A stretch of DNA of 64,000 nt. It comes from Persicaria tinctoria (lineage: Eukaryota; Streptophyta; Magnoliopsida; Caryophyllales; Polygonaceae). The translations under genes were made by a program, and so were the position numbers. Below are positions 36,036 through 45,725 of this stretch, one piece after another (within the stretch, counting starts at the first letter, position 1; every line of letters starts with the position of its first letter). The notes under the pieces were generated by a model that had not been told where the DNA came from, made no database searches, and saw nothing but the letters and a program-made list of their open reading frames with translations. The stretch spans positions 6,326,188-6,390,187 of the forward strand of contig JBANSL010000013.1 of NCBI GenBank assembly GCA_037127255.1, written 5' to 3'.

Positions 36036-36130
36036 TTGTATATATATGGTTTGGAAAATAAGAAGACATTAATGGATGATCTTAGGTGATTCAATTTGAT
36101 AGTCGACTAGTCAAGTTCCAACAATTTGAA
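36036..36130. repeat. Copy of the ankyrin-flank dispersed repeat
   Basis: This matches 10123-10220 almost base for base (GGTTTGGAAAATAAGAAGAC, ATTAATGGATGATCTTAGG) and stops at AAGGGCT. Confidence 0.85.
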
Positions 36131-36328
36131 GGGCTACAATTCTCACTCCTAGTTAGACCAAAAGTAACAAGATCAGAGAATTCAGAAGATCTTAAAGAGG
36201 CTCAATCATGTATATATACTGGAGGTAGATCCATCGATAAAAAGTAGATATACGGAGCAAATTTAAAACAATTCGATCAAACAACACATAAAATAAAATT
36301 GAATATGATGAAATAACAAAGTAGAAAT

Positions 36329-38330
36329 TGATGGAATCGTATGGAGATCGATCGATCGATCAGGGGGACGACGGGCGACAATCCTAAAAGAATTTTAGGC
36401 GTTAGTGTGCTGGTTTATTCGGGAGTAAATGTTTGGGTTAGTAAGCTGACTAGTTTATCTTCCTTGAGTTTTTTTCATCAGTTAATTACTTGTAATGCAG
36501 TTTTCAATTTCCATTTTTGTTCATATGTGAAGCAAGAACGGAAATTTTTGTAAGCTCTTATTGTATTAAGAATAACAAGAAGTAAGAATAGCAATGTAAC
36601 AACTCTCTTTTTCCATTGTTTTCATCTACAAAGTGTTGTTGGTCGCCGGAGATGAACATGGCTAAGCGATCTGCCGAAGCTGTGGGATGGAGTCTCGGTT
36701 GGATACTAGCGATACTAGAAATACTACTATTTTATTCTTCTCTTTCCACCACATCATCCTACTATATCATTATTATTTTTCCCATTTTATCAATATCATT
36801 CTTCTTCTTTTTTTTTGGTAGTGAAAACGAGAGCAAGACTCTCAATCGGTAAGAGCCGAGACAAGCTACATACGAGCGAGGCGGGGAGTAATTCCCTAAT
36901 GTCTTCCTCTAAAACAAACAAAATGCCATGAGAAAGGCAAGAAAGAGAATGCAAATTATTAATAGCATTCCAAACATCTCAAAACACATCTTTTTTCTAC
37001 CAATTCAATTTACAAATATACATTTTTTAATAATTATTTTCATTTTAATATTATATTATTTTATTCATTTTTTATTATCAAAACATTATAACAATAATTT
37101 TATTATGTATAAAAAATGAAGGACAAATATATAATACAATAAGAAATAGTAATTGACTACAATATATACAAATCTTTCAATTAATAAATAATATTTTTTC
37201 AAGATATATAAGATAAACTTAAATTACTACAATATTACACATTAACATTGATGATTATCAACATTAATAATTTTTGAACCAAGAAATCATCATGGCCGTC
37301 CAATTGCTTTGGTATGTAACGGTTGGATTTATCCTCCTTGTAGTATCTGAAACATGACATGTCACAAATAAGCTGGCGCCTCTTAAGACTCTGAGTCTTA
37401 CAAATGGTATTAGAACCGGAGTCGGCCTAACGAGGTAAGAAGATTTGGAGTGAGTTATAAGTAAGACTCTTGTTTTGAATCCTTTCAAATTGAGAAAACA
37501 CAAGAAACTGATTGGACATGGAAATGCAATGGAAATACTCTCAAACAGTTGTGTTTTGACTGTGTAAATAGCTTGATAAGCTTCTTCTCCTGAGTTTTGT
37601 CAAGCTCAAAGTAGAAGCATGAGTAGTTGTAGTTTGTGATACCAAATAGCCATTCTTTGAGTGATTGAGTTCTGGTGCCCTTCTTGCATCCCATAACTAT
37701 ATCAATAATATCACTCTCATGAATGCCTCGAGTGGGTGCCGACTTTGTCATGTACCTCGGCATTGTTGTACACAATAAATGGATAAGTAAATTAGATTTA
37801 ATTCCTGGACTAATTCAATTATAAGCAAAAAAACTAAGCAATCCCGACACAGTAACTTGCAGAAAAGCAAACAGTGAAAAGCAATCCTTTCAAATTGAAA
37901 AGTGCTTTCGCAGAAAGTACAAAATAGAAAGTGATTTGGCAAACATTTTGTTCATACAATATAAGTAAGAAGCTAAAACAAGTAGCATATATAAGGTCAA
38001 CCACAATGTAAGTAAGGAGTGCTACTAGGTGTTATGGGTGTGTAAATAGCTTGGTCAACTTTTCTGTCAGAGTTTGGTCTAACTTGAAGTAGAAGTATGA
38101 ACTATTGTTGTAGCACCTTATCCCACATCGAATATAATAAGAATGTTCGGAGTAATTTATAAGTGATTCAAACCCTACTAATATCACAACGTAAAAGAAT
38201 GAACTGTTTTTGTAACACCCCATCTCACATTGAATATAATAAGAATGTTCGGAGTGTTTTATAAGTAATTAAAAGCCTACCTACCCGTGTCACAAATGAG
38301 CTAGAGAATGTATATAATAAAGCTTTATGC
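36329..38330. repeat. Duplicated block, copy 2
   Basis: This is the second copy of the block at 12757-15830, without the 1054-bp hAT insertion. The uninterrupted site AAACATTTTGTTCATAC lies at 37941-37957. It includes the short hydrophobic open frame (36652) and a DCD fragment (37557-37775). Confidence 0.85.
37557..37775 (-). pseudogene. DCD-domain gene fragment, copy D
   Basis: This is the duplicate of copy A: MCTTMPRYMTKSAPTRGIHE, then DIVMGCKKGTRTQSLKEWLF, then SCFYFELDKTQEKKLIKLF. The same internal deletion fuses the first and last DCD parts, so the deletion came before the block duplication. Confidence 0.7.
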
Positions 38331-38446
38331 TCGTGTAAACAACTTGACAAGCTTCTCCACTTGGTCAACTTTTCCGTACAATATAAGTAATTTGGCAAAC
38401 AATTTGTCCGTACAATATAAGTAAGAAGCTAAGACAATTAGTATGG

Positions 38447-38881
38447 TTAGCCACAATGTAAGTAAGGAGTGCTACTAGGTGTTATGGGTGTGTAAACAGC
38501 TTGGTAGGGGCCCTTTACTTTATACTTGTTGGGGATACCATCTGAGGTGGCTTTAAAGTCCCCAATCAACTCTTTTGAAGAGAAATCAAACAGAAATATC
38601 CTCATAATCATCCCAGTTTTTACTTTCTTAACAAAGCTCCAGTTGGCTGCGGGTGATGCTGTTTTTATTTTTAATATGTAATAGTAAATGAAGTAGATAA
38701 ATCTATGTAAGATAATGCAAATGATAATACAATCTGTCTTAGACTTACCAAAGTCCCCATACTTGAGTGAATTATGTTTGGTGCCCTTGTGGCACCCAAT
38801 GATCATAGCTCCTATTTCCTCATCTCTCATGTCTCGTGTAGGGGCTGGTGCCCTTCTTACCCTAGGCATAGCTGTACACAT
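38447..38881 (-). pseudogene. DCD-domain gene, copy F (exons 1 and 2)
   Basis: Exon 1 (38749-38881) begins MCTAMPRVRRAPAPTRDM and contains AMIIGCHKGTKHNSLKYGDF, with a GTAAGT donor. Exon 2 starts at 38658 in matching phase and gives WSFVKKVKTGMIMRIFLFDF, then SSKELIGDFKATSDGIPNKY and KVKGPYQ. These are the core DCD blocks (GxIIGC..T..SL, FLFDF, GDFKAT). After GPYQ the sequence jumps at ACCAAGCT to the out-of-frame tail of the last exon (CTGTTTACACACCCATAAC), so the third exon is deleted. It is the most intact copy but is still truncated. Flanking DCD C-terminal remnants occur at 38030-38110. Confidence 0.75.
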
Positions 38882-39330
38882 AGATCATAACATTAATAAA
38901 GGTGCACGCTCATCCAACATTATCAAGCAAAGCTACAAAATCAACTGTTTACTGCTCAGGAAACCAACTGTTTATTGCATCTAGACCTAAAGCAAAAAAC
39001 TAAGCAAACAGTGTAATCCAGGTTAGAACAAGCTTCAAAATATAGGCATTGTATACACATATCTCATGCCTTCAATGATTCGTCATTTGCCTTCTCCTTT
39101 TTATATATCTTTCTTCTGTTATGCAACAATTATACTCTAAAACCTGTCTTGTGATCAAATTACTGCACAATTAATGGATTGGTTTGCATGTTCAAAGCAA
39201 CTTGATTTCTTGCATTCCATTGAGTCTAGCTGTCAAGGTGTTGATACGGGTTCTGACTTATGAAACTGATTGATCTATCTGCAACTTAATTCTAAGTTCT
39301 CCAATATGCCAATTCAATATATAGGTTGCT

Positions 39331-40824
39331 TGACAGAGGATTTTCAGTCGCCTTAAATCCTATCAAATAAATCCGACTAGCCTAACTAATGTAGTTTGGC
39401 AAGTACGGGTCGATCCCACAGAGAGTCAATGATTCGTATGCAAGTCAAGTGTGCTAAATAAGAACTAAAGAAACAGAGAGGGGGGATTGTGATGATTCAG
39501 ACTAACTAAGTAAAAAGCAAAACAATAAAATAAAGCAGATTGAATGAATAAATAAGAGAGAATAGCTCAGGTCAATCAATCTCAGCAATCAGGTTTGTTC
39601 ATTGATCATCGAAATCAAATAGATAACTTCCTCTTGAATACTTTGCTGTGGAAAGACTAGGTCTTTTTAATCCAATTCCTTATCAAATCTAGTTAACAGG
39701 ACAACCAGACCCTGAAAACCCTAATTATCAAACAATCTTGAAACTATCAAGATTCAATTCAATAATTGATTAAGCTTAAAGGAAATCAACAAAGACAATC
39801 GACACGCACAACCAGTTATTGCATCGACTGCAAATCAATTCTCTATACAAATCCCTAAATCAACCAGTTTCAGAGATTTATACGTTGCTACTCAAGAACA
39901 TAGACAACTCAACCAGAAATTACCTATATCTAGCTATAGATTATCATGTAAAGGCATCAGTTGATCAGACTAACGGAAATTCACGAGAACCCTAAACAAT
40001 CTAAGCAAAGAATTGATAATATTCAAAGAAGAGTATTAAGAACGGAAATGTCACAATGAAATAGAAAACCTGAAGCTTCGATTAACTTCCCCAAGCAAAG
40101 ATAGTGGTTCATAATCGATAAATTAGCAAAAATAAGAATTGAAAACTACGTACCAAACTCTGTTCACCTCCCAATTCAATCGGCCAAAAACAAGGCCAAA
40201 AAACCCACAACTCCTAATTGTTCATGTCAAAACCACCGTTTCATCTATCCTAAACATTTAATTCCAAAACCAAAAATAAAATAATTAACTTTCAGAAGTT
40301 AACACAAGTAACGGCTCACATCCTTGGAAATGCAACATAACTCGGGTGCGCCAAAGAACTCGGCCGAGTTCTTTTGATGCCCAAACCGAGTTTCTCTTCA
40401 GCAACCATCTTGACGTCCAGATTTGACTGTCTTCAAGGCCAAATTTGGAAAAGTCGTAAACATGAAAGTTGTAGGTCTTCGAATCTTCTTTCCAACAAGT
40501 ATAAGTACGCCCCGATCCGATAACTACAGCCTTCGAACGACTCGTTTTAGTGCAGCGTCGCCAGCTTGGACAGCTCCAATCAATTCTTCATGATTAGCTC
40601 ATCTCCTCGGCTCTCGTGCTCTTCTATTTTCGTCAAATCTTTGAGCATTGGCTCGAGCTTAGCTCCACCCTTCCATAATCACCTGAAATCATGCACAAAA
40701 CTTGTAGATTCCGACTCTAATTGAAACATAATAAAAACATGAAAACTACTCTAAACTCATGCATTTTACCCTACCTAAACACATCTAAATGCCTATATTA
40801 ACACTACCTAAATGTGTCTTATCA
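39331..40824 (-). mobile_element. Solo LTR, 1494 bp
   Basis: The element runs TGACAGAGG..GTGTCTTATCA with a perfect 5-bp duplication TTGCT on both sides (39326-39330 and 40825-40829). Read on the minus strand it begins TGATAAGACACATTTAGG. It contains GTACGGGTCGATCCCACAG, a phrase I associate with large plant LTRs. There is no internal retroelement sequence on either side, so it is a solo LTR. Superfamily is not certain (gypsy-type is my guess), and its orientation is inferred from the TGATAAGACAC start. Confidence 0.85.
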
Positions 40825-41088
40825 TTGCTCTAAAGAATGTAAGCCATGGACTTCTTATGTTGGTTCTTGAGGTTTTGGAAGTTCTAGGAGGCTCTGTTGA
40901 TCGAAGATCTGGAAGCTGCAAGACAAAGGCTTGTTGCTGAAATAAACAAGCCACCTAGGAGAAAAAGGTGCAATTGGAACATGCTCATCCAACATAATCA
41001 AGCAAAGCTACAAAATCAATTGTTTACTGCTCAGGAAACCAACTGTTTACTGCTATGCTGATTTAGCAGGGAGTGATTTCCGAGGCAA

Positions 41089-41312
41089 ATCAAACATATA
41101 TGCATTGTATGATTTGTATCTAGACCTAAAGCAAAAATCAAGCAGATCCATCCATCCATCAAACAGTGAATTCCGATCAAACATCAAATAGGAAAAGCAG
41201 ATCAAACATATAGGCATTGTATGATTTGTATCTAGACCTAAAGCAAAAATCAAGCAGATCCATCCAGCCATCGAACAGTGATTTCCGATCAAACATCAAA
41301 CAGGAAAAACAG
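41089..41312. repeat. 112-bp tandem duplication
   Basis: ATCAAACATATA(T/G)GCATTGTATG starts at 41089 and again at 41201, and each unit runs through GTATCTAGACCTAAAGC and GCAGATCCATCCA. Confidence 0.9.
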
Positions 41313-41540
41313 ATCAAACATCATAAGTGATTTCCGATCCACAGTTTCAACAAGCTACACCTCTCGGTAGAAAGTGATGATAGTAGTATATACAGTTGCA
41401 GAAAAGGACCATTAAACAGCGATTTCCGATCAAACATCAAACAGGAAAAGCAGATCAAATATCAAATAGTGATTTCCGATCAAACATCAAACAGGAAAAG
41501 CGGATCAAACATCAAACATTGATTTAGTCTCAGCTCCACC
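41280..41540. repeat. Short interspersed GATTTCCGATCAAACATCAA repeats
   Basis: Several irregular copies of GATTTCCGATCAAACATCAA and CAGGAAAAGC(A/G)GATCAAA occur here. Related CCATCAAACATCAA words occur near 15850-15940 and 42345-42430. Confidence 0.75.
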
Positions 41541-41714
41541 TCTCGGTAGAAAGTGATGATATAGTAGTATATACGGTTGCAGAAATGGAGACAATCAATC
41601 AACATAAACAGTGTCGTTGGCTTATGGTTTAGATTCAAATACCATTTACTAGCTAGCGGGAAAGAGGAATCGAATACCAGTGTCGCTTATGGTTACTTCC
41701 TTGTCGACATTTTT

Positions 41715-42230
41715 TGCCCTGGACTAATTCAATACTAAGCAAAAAAACTAAGCAATCCCGACGTAGTAACACAGAAAAGCAAACAGTGAAAAGCAATCCT
41801 TTCAAATTGAAAAGTGATTTCACAGAAAGTACAAAATAGAAAGTGATTTGGCAAACAATTTGTTCGTATAATATAAATAAGAAGCTAAAGCAAGTAGCAT
41901 AAGGTCAGCCACAATGTAAGTAACGAGTGCTACTAGGTGTTATGGGTGTGTAAATAGCTTGGTCAACTTTTCCGTCTGAGTTTGGTCTAGCTGGAAGTAG
42001 AAGGATGAATTATTGTTGTAACACCTTATCCCACATCGAATAAAATAAAGATGTTCGGAGTAATTTATAAGTGATTCAAGTCCTACCCACGTCACAAAGT
42101 AGAAGAATGAACTGTTCTTTTTTGTAACACCCCTTCTCACATTGAATATAATAAGAATGTTCGGAGTGATTTATAAGTAATTAAAACCTTACGTACCCAT
42201 ATCACAAATGAGCTAGAGAATGTATGTAAG
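41715..42230. repeat. Duplicated block, copy 3 (partial)
   Basis: This matches 14250-14392 plus 15447-15800, and also 37805-38310. It includes the decayed DCD C-terminus on the minus strand (FYFQLDQTQTEKLTKLFTHP at 41945-42010). Like copy 2 it lacks the hAT insertion (AACAATTTGTTCGTATAA near 41855). Confidence 0.8.
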
Positions 42231-42473
42231 AAAGTTTTATGCTCGTGTAAAGAGCTTAACATGCTTCTCCACTTGGGTTTTGTCAAGCTTCTCCACAGTT
42301 GTGATGATAGTAGTATATGCACATCAAATTGCAGCGGAAATCAGATCCATTCATCAAACATCAAAAAGTGTCCACAGTTGCAGAAAAGGATACAGTGAAA
42401 AGCAGATCCATCCATCAAACATCAAGCAGATCCATCAAATCAAACATTGTCGCTTAGGGTTAAGATAGAGGTT

Positions 42474-43065
42474 TTATGCTCTAAAGAGCTTGACAAGCTT
42501 CTCCATCTGCCCCTCGTCCAGCTCGAAGTAGAAACAGTCCTTGTTGTAGACTTGTAGTGTGTCATTATTTTTTTGAATATACTGAGTGGAAGGGGTTTCC
42601 ACTCAGCCACTCTATCCACCTCCACCTATAAATTATATAAAAAGATTGATTTGATTACAAATTAATTTTCAAATAATTAAAATTTTAATTTGACTATTTT
42701 ATTTTATTTTATTACCTAACATGGTAAGGAGCTCTATTTTTTATGACTAATAAAGTGTGTCTCATCCCGTTCCAGTGATGGACACCATTAGAGGTGGCTA
42801 TGAAATCTCCAATTATCTCCTTGGATGAGAAATCGTATAAAAAGATTCTCATTCCTACTTTAACTTTCTGAATGAAACTCCAGCTGTATTCAGGAGATCC
42901 TGTTTTTTAAATATTGAATGATCGAAAGGTTCATGAATATTAGAAGGGGGTTTGTGTAATAGAATCAACATTTGAATTATTAGAATCTGTGTAAGATAAA
43001 ATTGTCTTACCAAATATCCCATCTTTGAGTGATTGAGCTCTGGTGCCCTCTTGCATCACATAACA
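42474..43065 (-). pseudogene. DCD-domain gene, copy H (three exons, frameshifted)
   Basis: On the minus strand three exon remnants are in the correct order. Exon 1 (to 43011) reads MQEGTRAQSLKDGIFG with a GTAAGA donor. Exon 2 (42716-42899) reads WSFIQKVKVGMRIFLYDFSS, KEIIGDFIATSNG and ends APYHVR. Exon 3 (42474-42601) reads WKPLPLSIFKKIM, then after a frameshift YNKDCFYFELDEGQMEKLVK and LFRA with a stop. Exon 1 lacks its first half, and the expected GC before MQEGT is disturbed. It faces copy H' head to head. Confidence 0.75.
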
Positions 43066-43374
43066 TAGCAGCTATGATTATTGGGTCCCACAAGGGCACC
43101 AAAGATCAATCACTCAACAAAGGGGTGTTTGGTAAGTCTTACACAAATTGTACTATCATTTACAAGATTATCTTACATAGATTTTACTAATTCATTTACT
43201 ATTCAATATTAAATAAAAAACAATATCACCCCTAGCTAGCTGGAGCTTTATTAAAAAGGTCAAAACTGGGATGAGAGTATTTTTTATATGTCCAAAGAGT
43301 TGATGGGGGACTTTAAAGCCACCTCAGATGGTATCCCCAACTTGTATGGAGTAAAGAGCCCCTACCCTTGTCAG
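43066..43374 (+). pseudogene. DCD-domain gene, copy H' (inverted partner)
   Basis: Plus-strand exon 1 (to 43131) reads MIIGSHKGTKDQSLNKGVFG with a GTAAGT donor. Exon 2 (about 43225-43374) reads SWSFIKKVKTGMRVFF, then in a shifted frame MSKELMGDFKATSDGIPNLY and GVKSPYPCQ, followed by GTAATA. The exon 2 acceptor AG has become AA. Together with copy H it forms an inverted duplication whose arms meet at about 43065. Confidence 0.75.
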
Positions 43375-43436
43375 GTAATAAAATAAAATAAAAAATTTGT
43401 TTAATTAAAATTTTAACTGATTTTGTAAACAGTGCC

Positions 43437-43660
43437 TAACTGATTTTTGTAGCTTGTTCTGATCTATCTAGATTTTTTGGATATATCCTGTTAAGATGCT
43501 TTTGCTTGATCATATGTTGGAGTCCCTCTTATCCTCCACCAACTCGTTTTTGCAGCACCTACTATTCCAATTACACCTTTATTAGATGAGATATGTTAAC
43601 CCTTACTATTTTGGCCTTGTCTATACTGATTTTGTGCTTTGCTTGATCATATGTTAGAAT
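43437..43660. repeat. Inverted partial copies of the 303-bp repeat
   Basis: TAGCTTGTTCTGATCTATCTAG, then GTTGGAGTCCCTCTTATCCTC, is the reverse complement of the 303-bp tandem units just downstream (GAGGGATTCCAA, AGATCAGAACAAG). This half is rearranged and shorter. Confidence 0.65.
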
Positions 43661-43690
43661 CTCTCTTACTGCTTTGCTTGATCTAAATGA

Positions 43691-44435
43691 ATGTCATCTG
43701 ATTACACATAATTTTGCTTTTCTAATGAAGGGATGCTTGGTAGAAGATAAGAGGGATTCCAAAATATAATCAACAAATGCATCAAAGAGAATATATCTAC
43801 ATAATCCAGATCAGAACAAGTTACAAAATCAGTTTGCATTTTATCTAATAGACCTAATGCAAAATCAAGTCCAACAAAATAGTATAGACAAGGCCAAAAC
43901 AGTAAAGGTTTTTCGCAGGAAACACTAACATATCTCATCTAATAAAGATGCTTTTATGATACAAATTGGAATAGTTGGTGCTACAAAAATTAATGTCATC
44001 TAAATACACATAATTTTGCTTCTTTAATTAAGGGATGCTTGGTAGAAGATAAGAGGGATTCCAACATATGATCAACCAAAGCATATAGGAGGATATATCC
44101 ACAAAATCCATATCAGAACAAGCTACAAAATCAGTTTGCATTCTATCTAATAGACCTAATGCAAAATCAAGTCCAACAAAACAGTATTGACAAGGCCAAA
44201 ACAGTAAATGTTTTTTTGTAGGAAACATTAACATATCTCATCTTATAAAGATGCCTTTATGATACGAATTGGAATAGTTGGTGCTGCAAAAATGAATGTC
44301 TTGATTACACATAATTTTGCTTCTTTAATAAAGGGATGCTTGGTAGAAGATTAGAGGGATTCCAACATATTATCAACCAAAACATCTGAGAGGATATATC
44401 CACATAATGCCAGATCAGAACAAGCTACAAAATTT
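43691..44435. repeat. ~303-bp unit in 2.5 tandem copies
   Basis: Units begin at about 43691, 43993 and 44297 with TGTC(ATC)T..TACACATAATTTTGCTT and then GGGATGCTTGGTAGAAGAT. The third copy stops after AGAACAAGCTACAAAAT. The unit is partly open on the minus strand, but no protein family was recognised. Confidence 0.85.
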
Positions 44436-45725
44436 GAAGTAATCTCAATTGTTGATTTTGTAGATTTTAAAATCAACAGTTACAAATCCCCCCCTCCTTT
44501 TCCTCAACCCCACCATTCCCAATTTTTTTTTCTTTTATTTTTATTAGAGGAATGGAAAACTATAGCTTTCCCTTAAACTTTACCCTATTCAAACTGAGGC
44601 ATTTTAAAACTTTGCACATTTTTTTAGAAATAAAAAATCAGCTAATAACGAGCGGAAAAAAAAAACTTGAAAAAGTGTACTAGCGATGAAAATATCCCAA
44701 TTGCTCAAAATGCCTCGGTTTGAATCCGGTGGAGTTTAAGCCCTTTGAAGATATTAAGAAAATGTGCATAAATAGTAAACGACAAATAAAAGTGAACGGA
44801 TGGAGTAAACGATGTGTTTGTAGGTTTCCTGAATATTTTTTTTCTCTTAAAAAAAAAGAAAAGAAAAAGAGGGTGGGTGCAAAAATTGAAATAAAAGGGA
44901 AGAAAATAAAATGAATGGTAAAAATAATTAGGATTCAGTTGCCCTAAAAACTAGCTTTAACACTCTTCCTTCCCCCATTTCCCTCCCTTTTTTCTCAAAC
45001 TTTTGTTGGCACACAAATTAAATCAATCTCTCTCTCAAAATTCATCTTCCTCGCCCCTGCAAAATTATGCTTGTCAATTCATGAATACCATATCAACAAC
45101 TCAGGTATCTCTTTTCAATTCATTTCATCCATGAAAAAAAAAATGCAATTTTGTTGTTTTCATCTTGAGGGCTGTATCGCCAAATGTGGGTATGTAGCAA
45201 TTTTTGATATATCATTTTTCAAGATATTAGATTTGATGCTAATGGAACATTGGATGATCCTAGGTGATTCAGTTGATCAATCAAGGTCCATCAATTTGAA
45301 GGGCTAGAGTTTGATGGCATATCTGAATGACAATGTGTCCTATTGATGAGGTTAGGGTTCTAGAATGTTTGAAACCGTCTATATTTTTTCAATTCAATTC
45401 ATGAGTTGCTATTGATTTCTAGATGTGTTTCAAGGTCTTCTTTTGCTTATGTGATTTGATTTGATTACACCACACTTTACTGGATTATATGATCGAATTG
45501 ATGTTCATTTGCTATTGATTTAATGATATCTTGTAAGGGGCTAAAAATAAGCTGATAAGGAAGAATGAATTCTTAATCCGACGTTGCTAAAGTTTGAATC
45601 ATATGTCATATCTTGCTATTCTGATGCAGGATCTTATAATTGTTGACATTGGCTGAACATACATATCGATTTACACAGATAAAAGGTTCTCCAAAGTCAG
45701 TGTTCATGTTTACCATTTATAGAAG
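44436..45725 (+). promoter_or_regulatory. CNGC upstream region with leader exon and leader intron
   Basis: A C- and T-rich stretch at about 44958-45060 looks like a transcribed leader. A 5' untranslated exon probably ends at 45104 (AACTCAG, then GTATCT), and a second leader exon starts at 45679 after TTACACAG. The leader intron (45105-45678) holds a copy of the dispersed repeat seen downstream of the ankyrin gene. A short purine- and A-rich run lies near 44850-44875. Confidence 0.5.
45240..45620. repeat. Dispersed repeat copy in the CNGC leader intron
   Basis: It matches 10150-10900 in order: GGATGATCCTAGGTGATTCA, CCATCAATTTGAAGGGCTAG, GATGAGGTTAGGGTT, GATTTGATTTGATTACA and AATAAGCTGATAAGGAAGAA. 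Confidence 0.8.
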
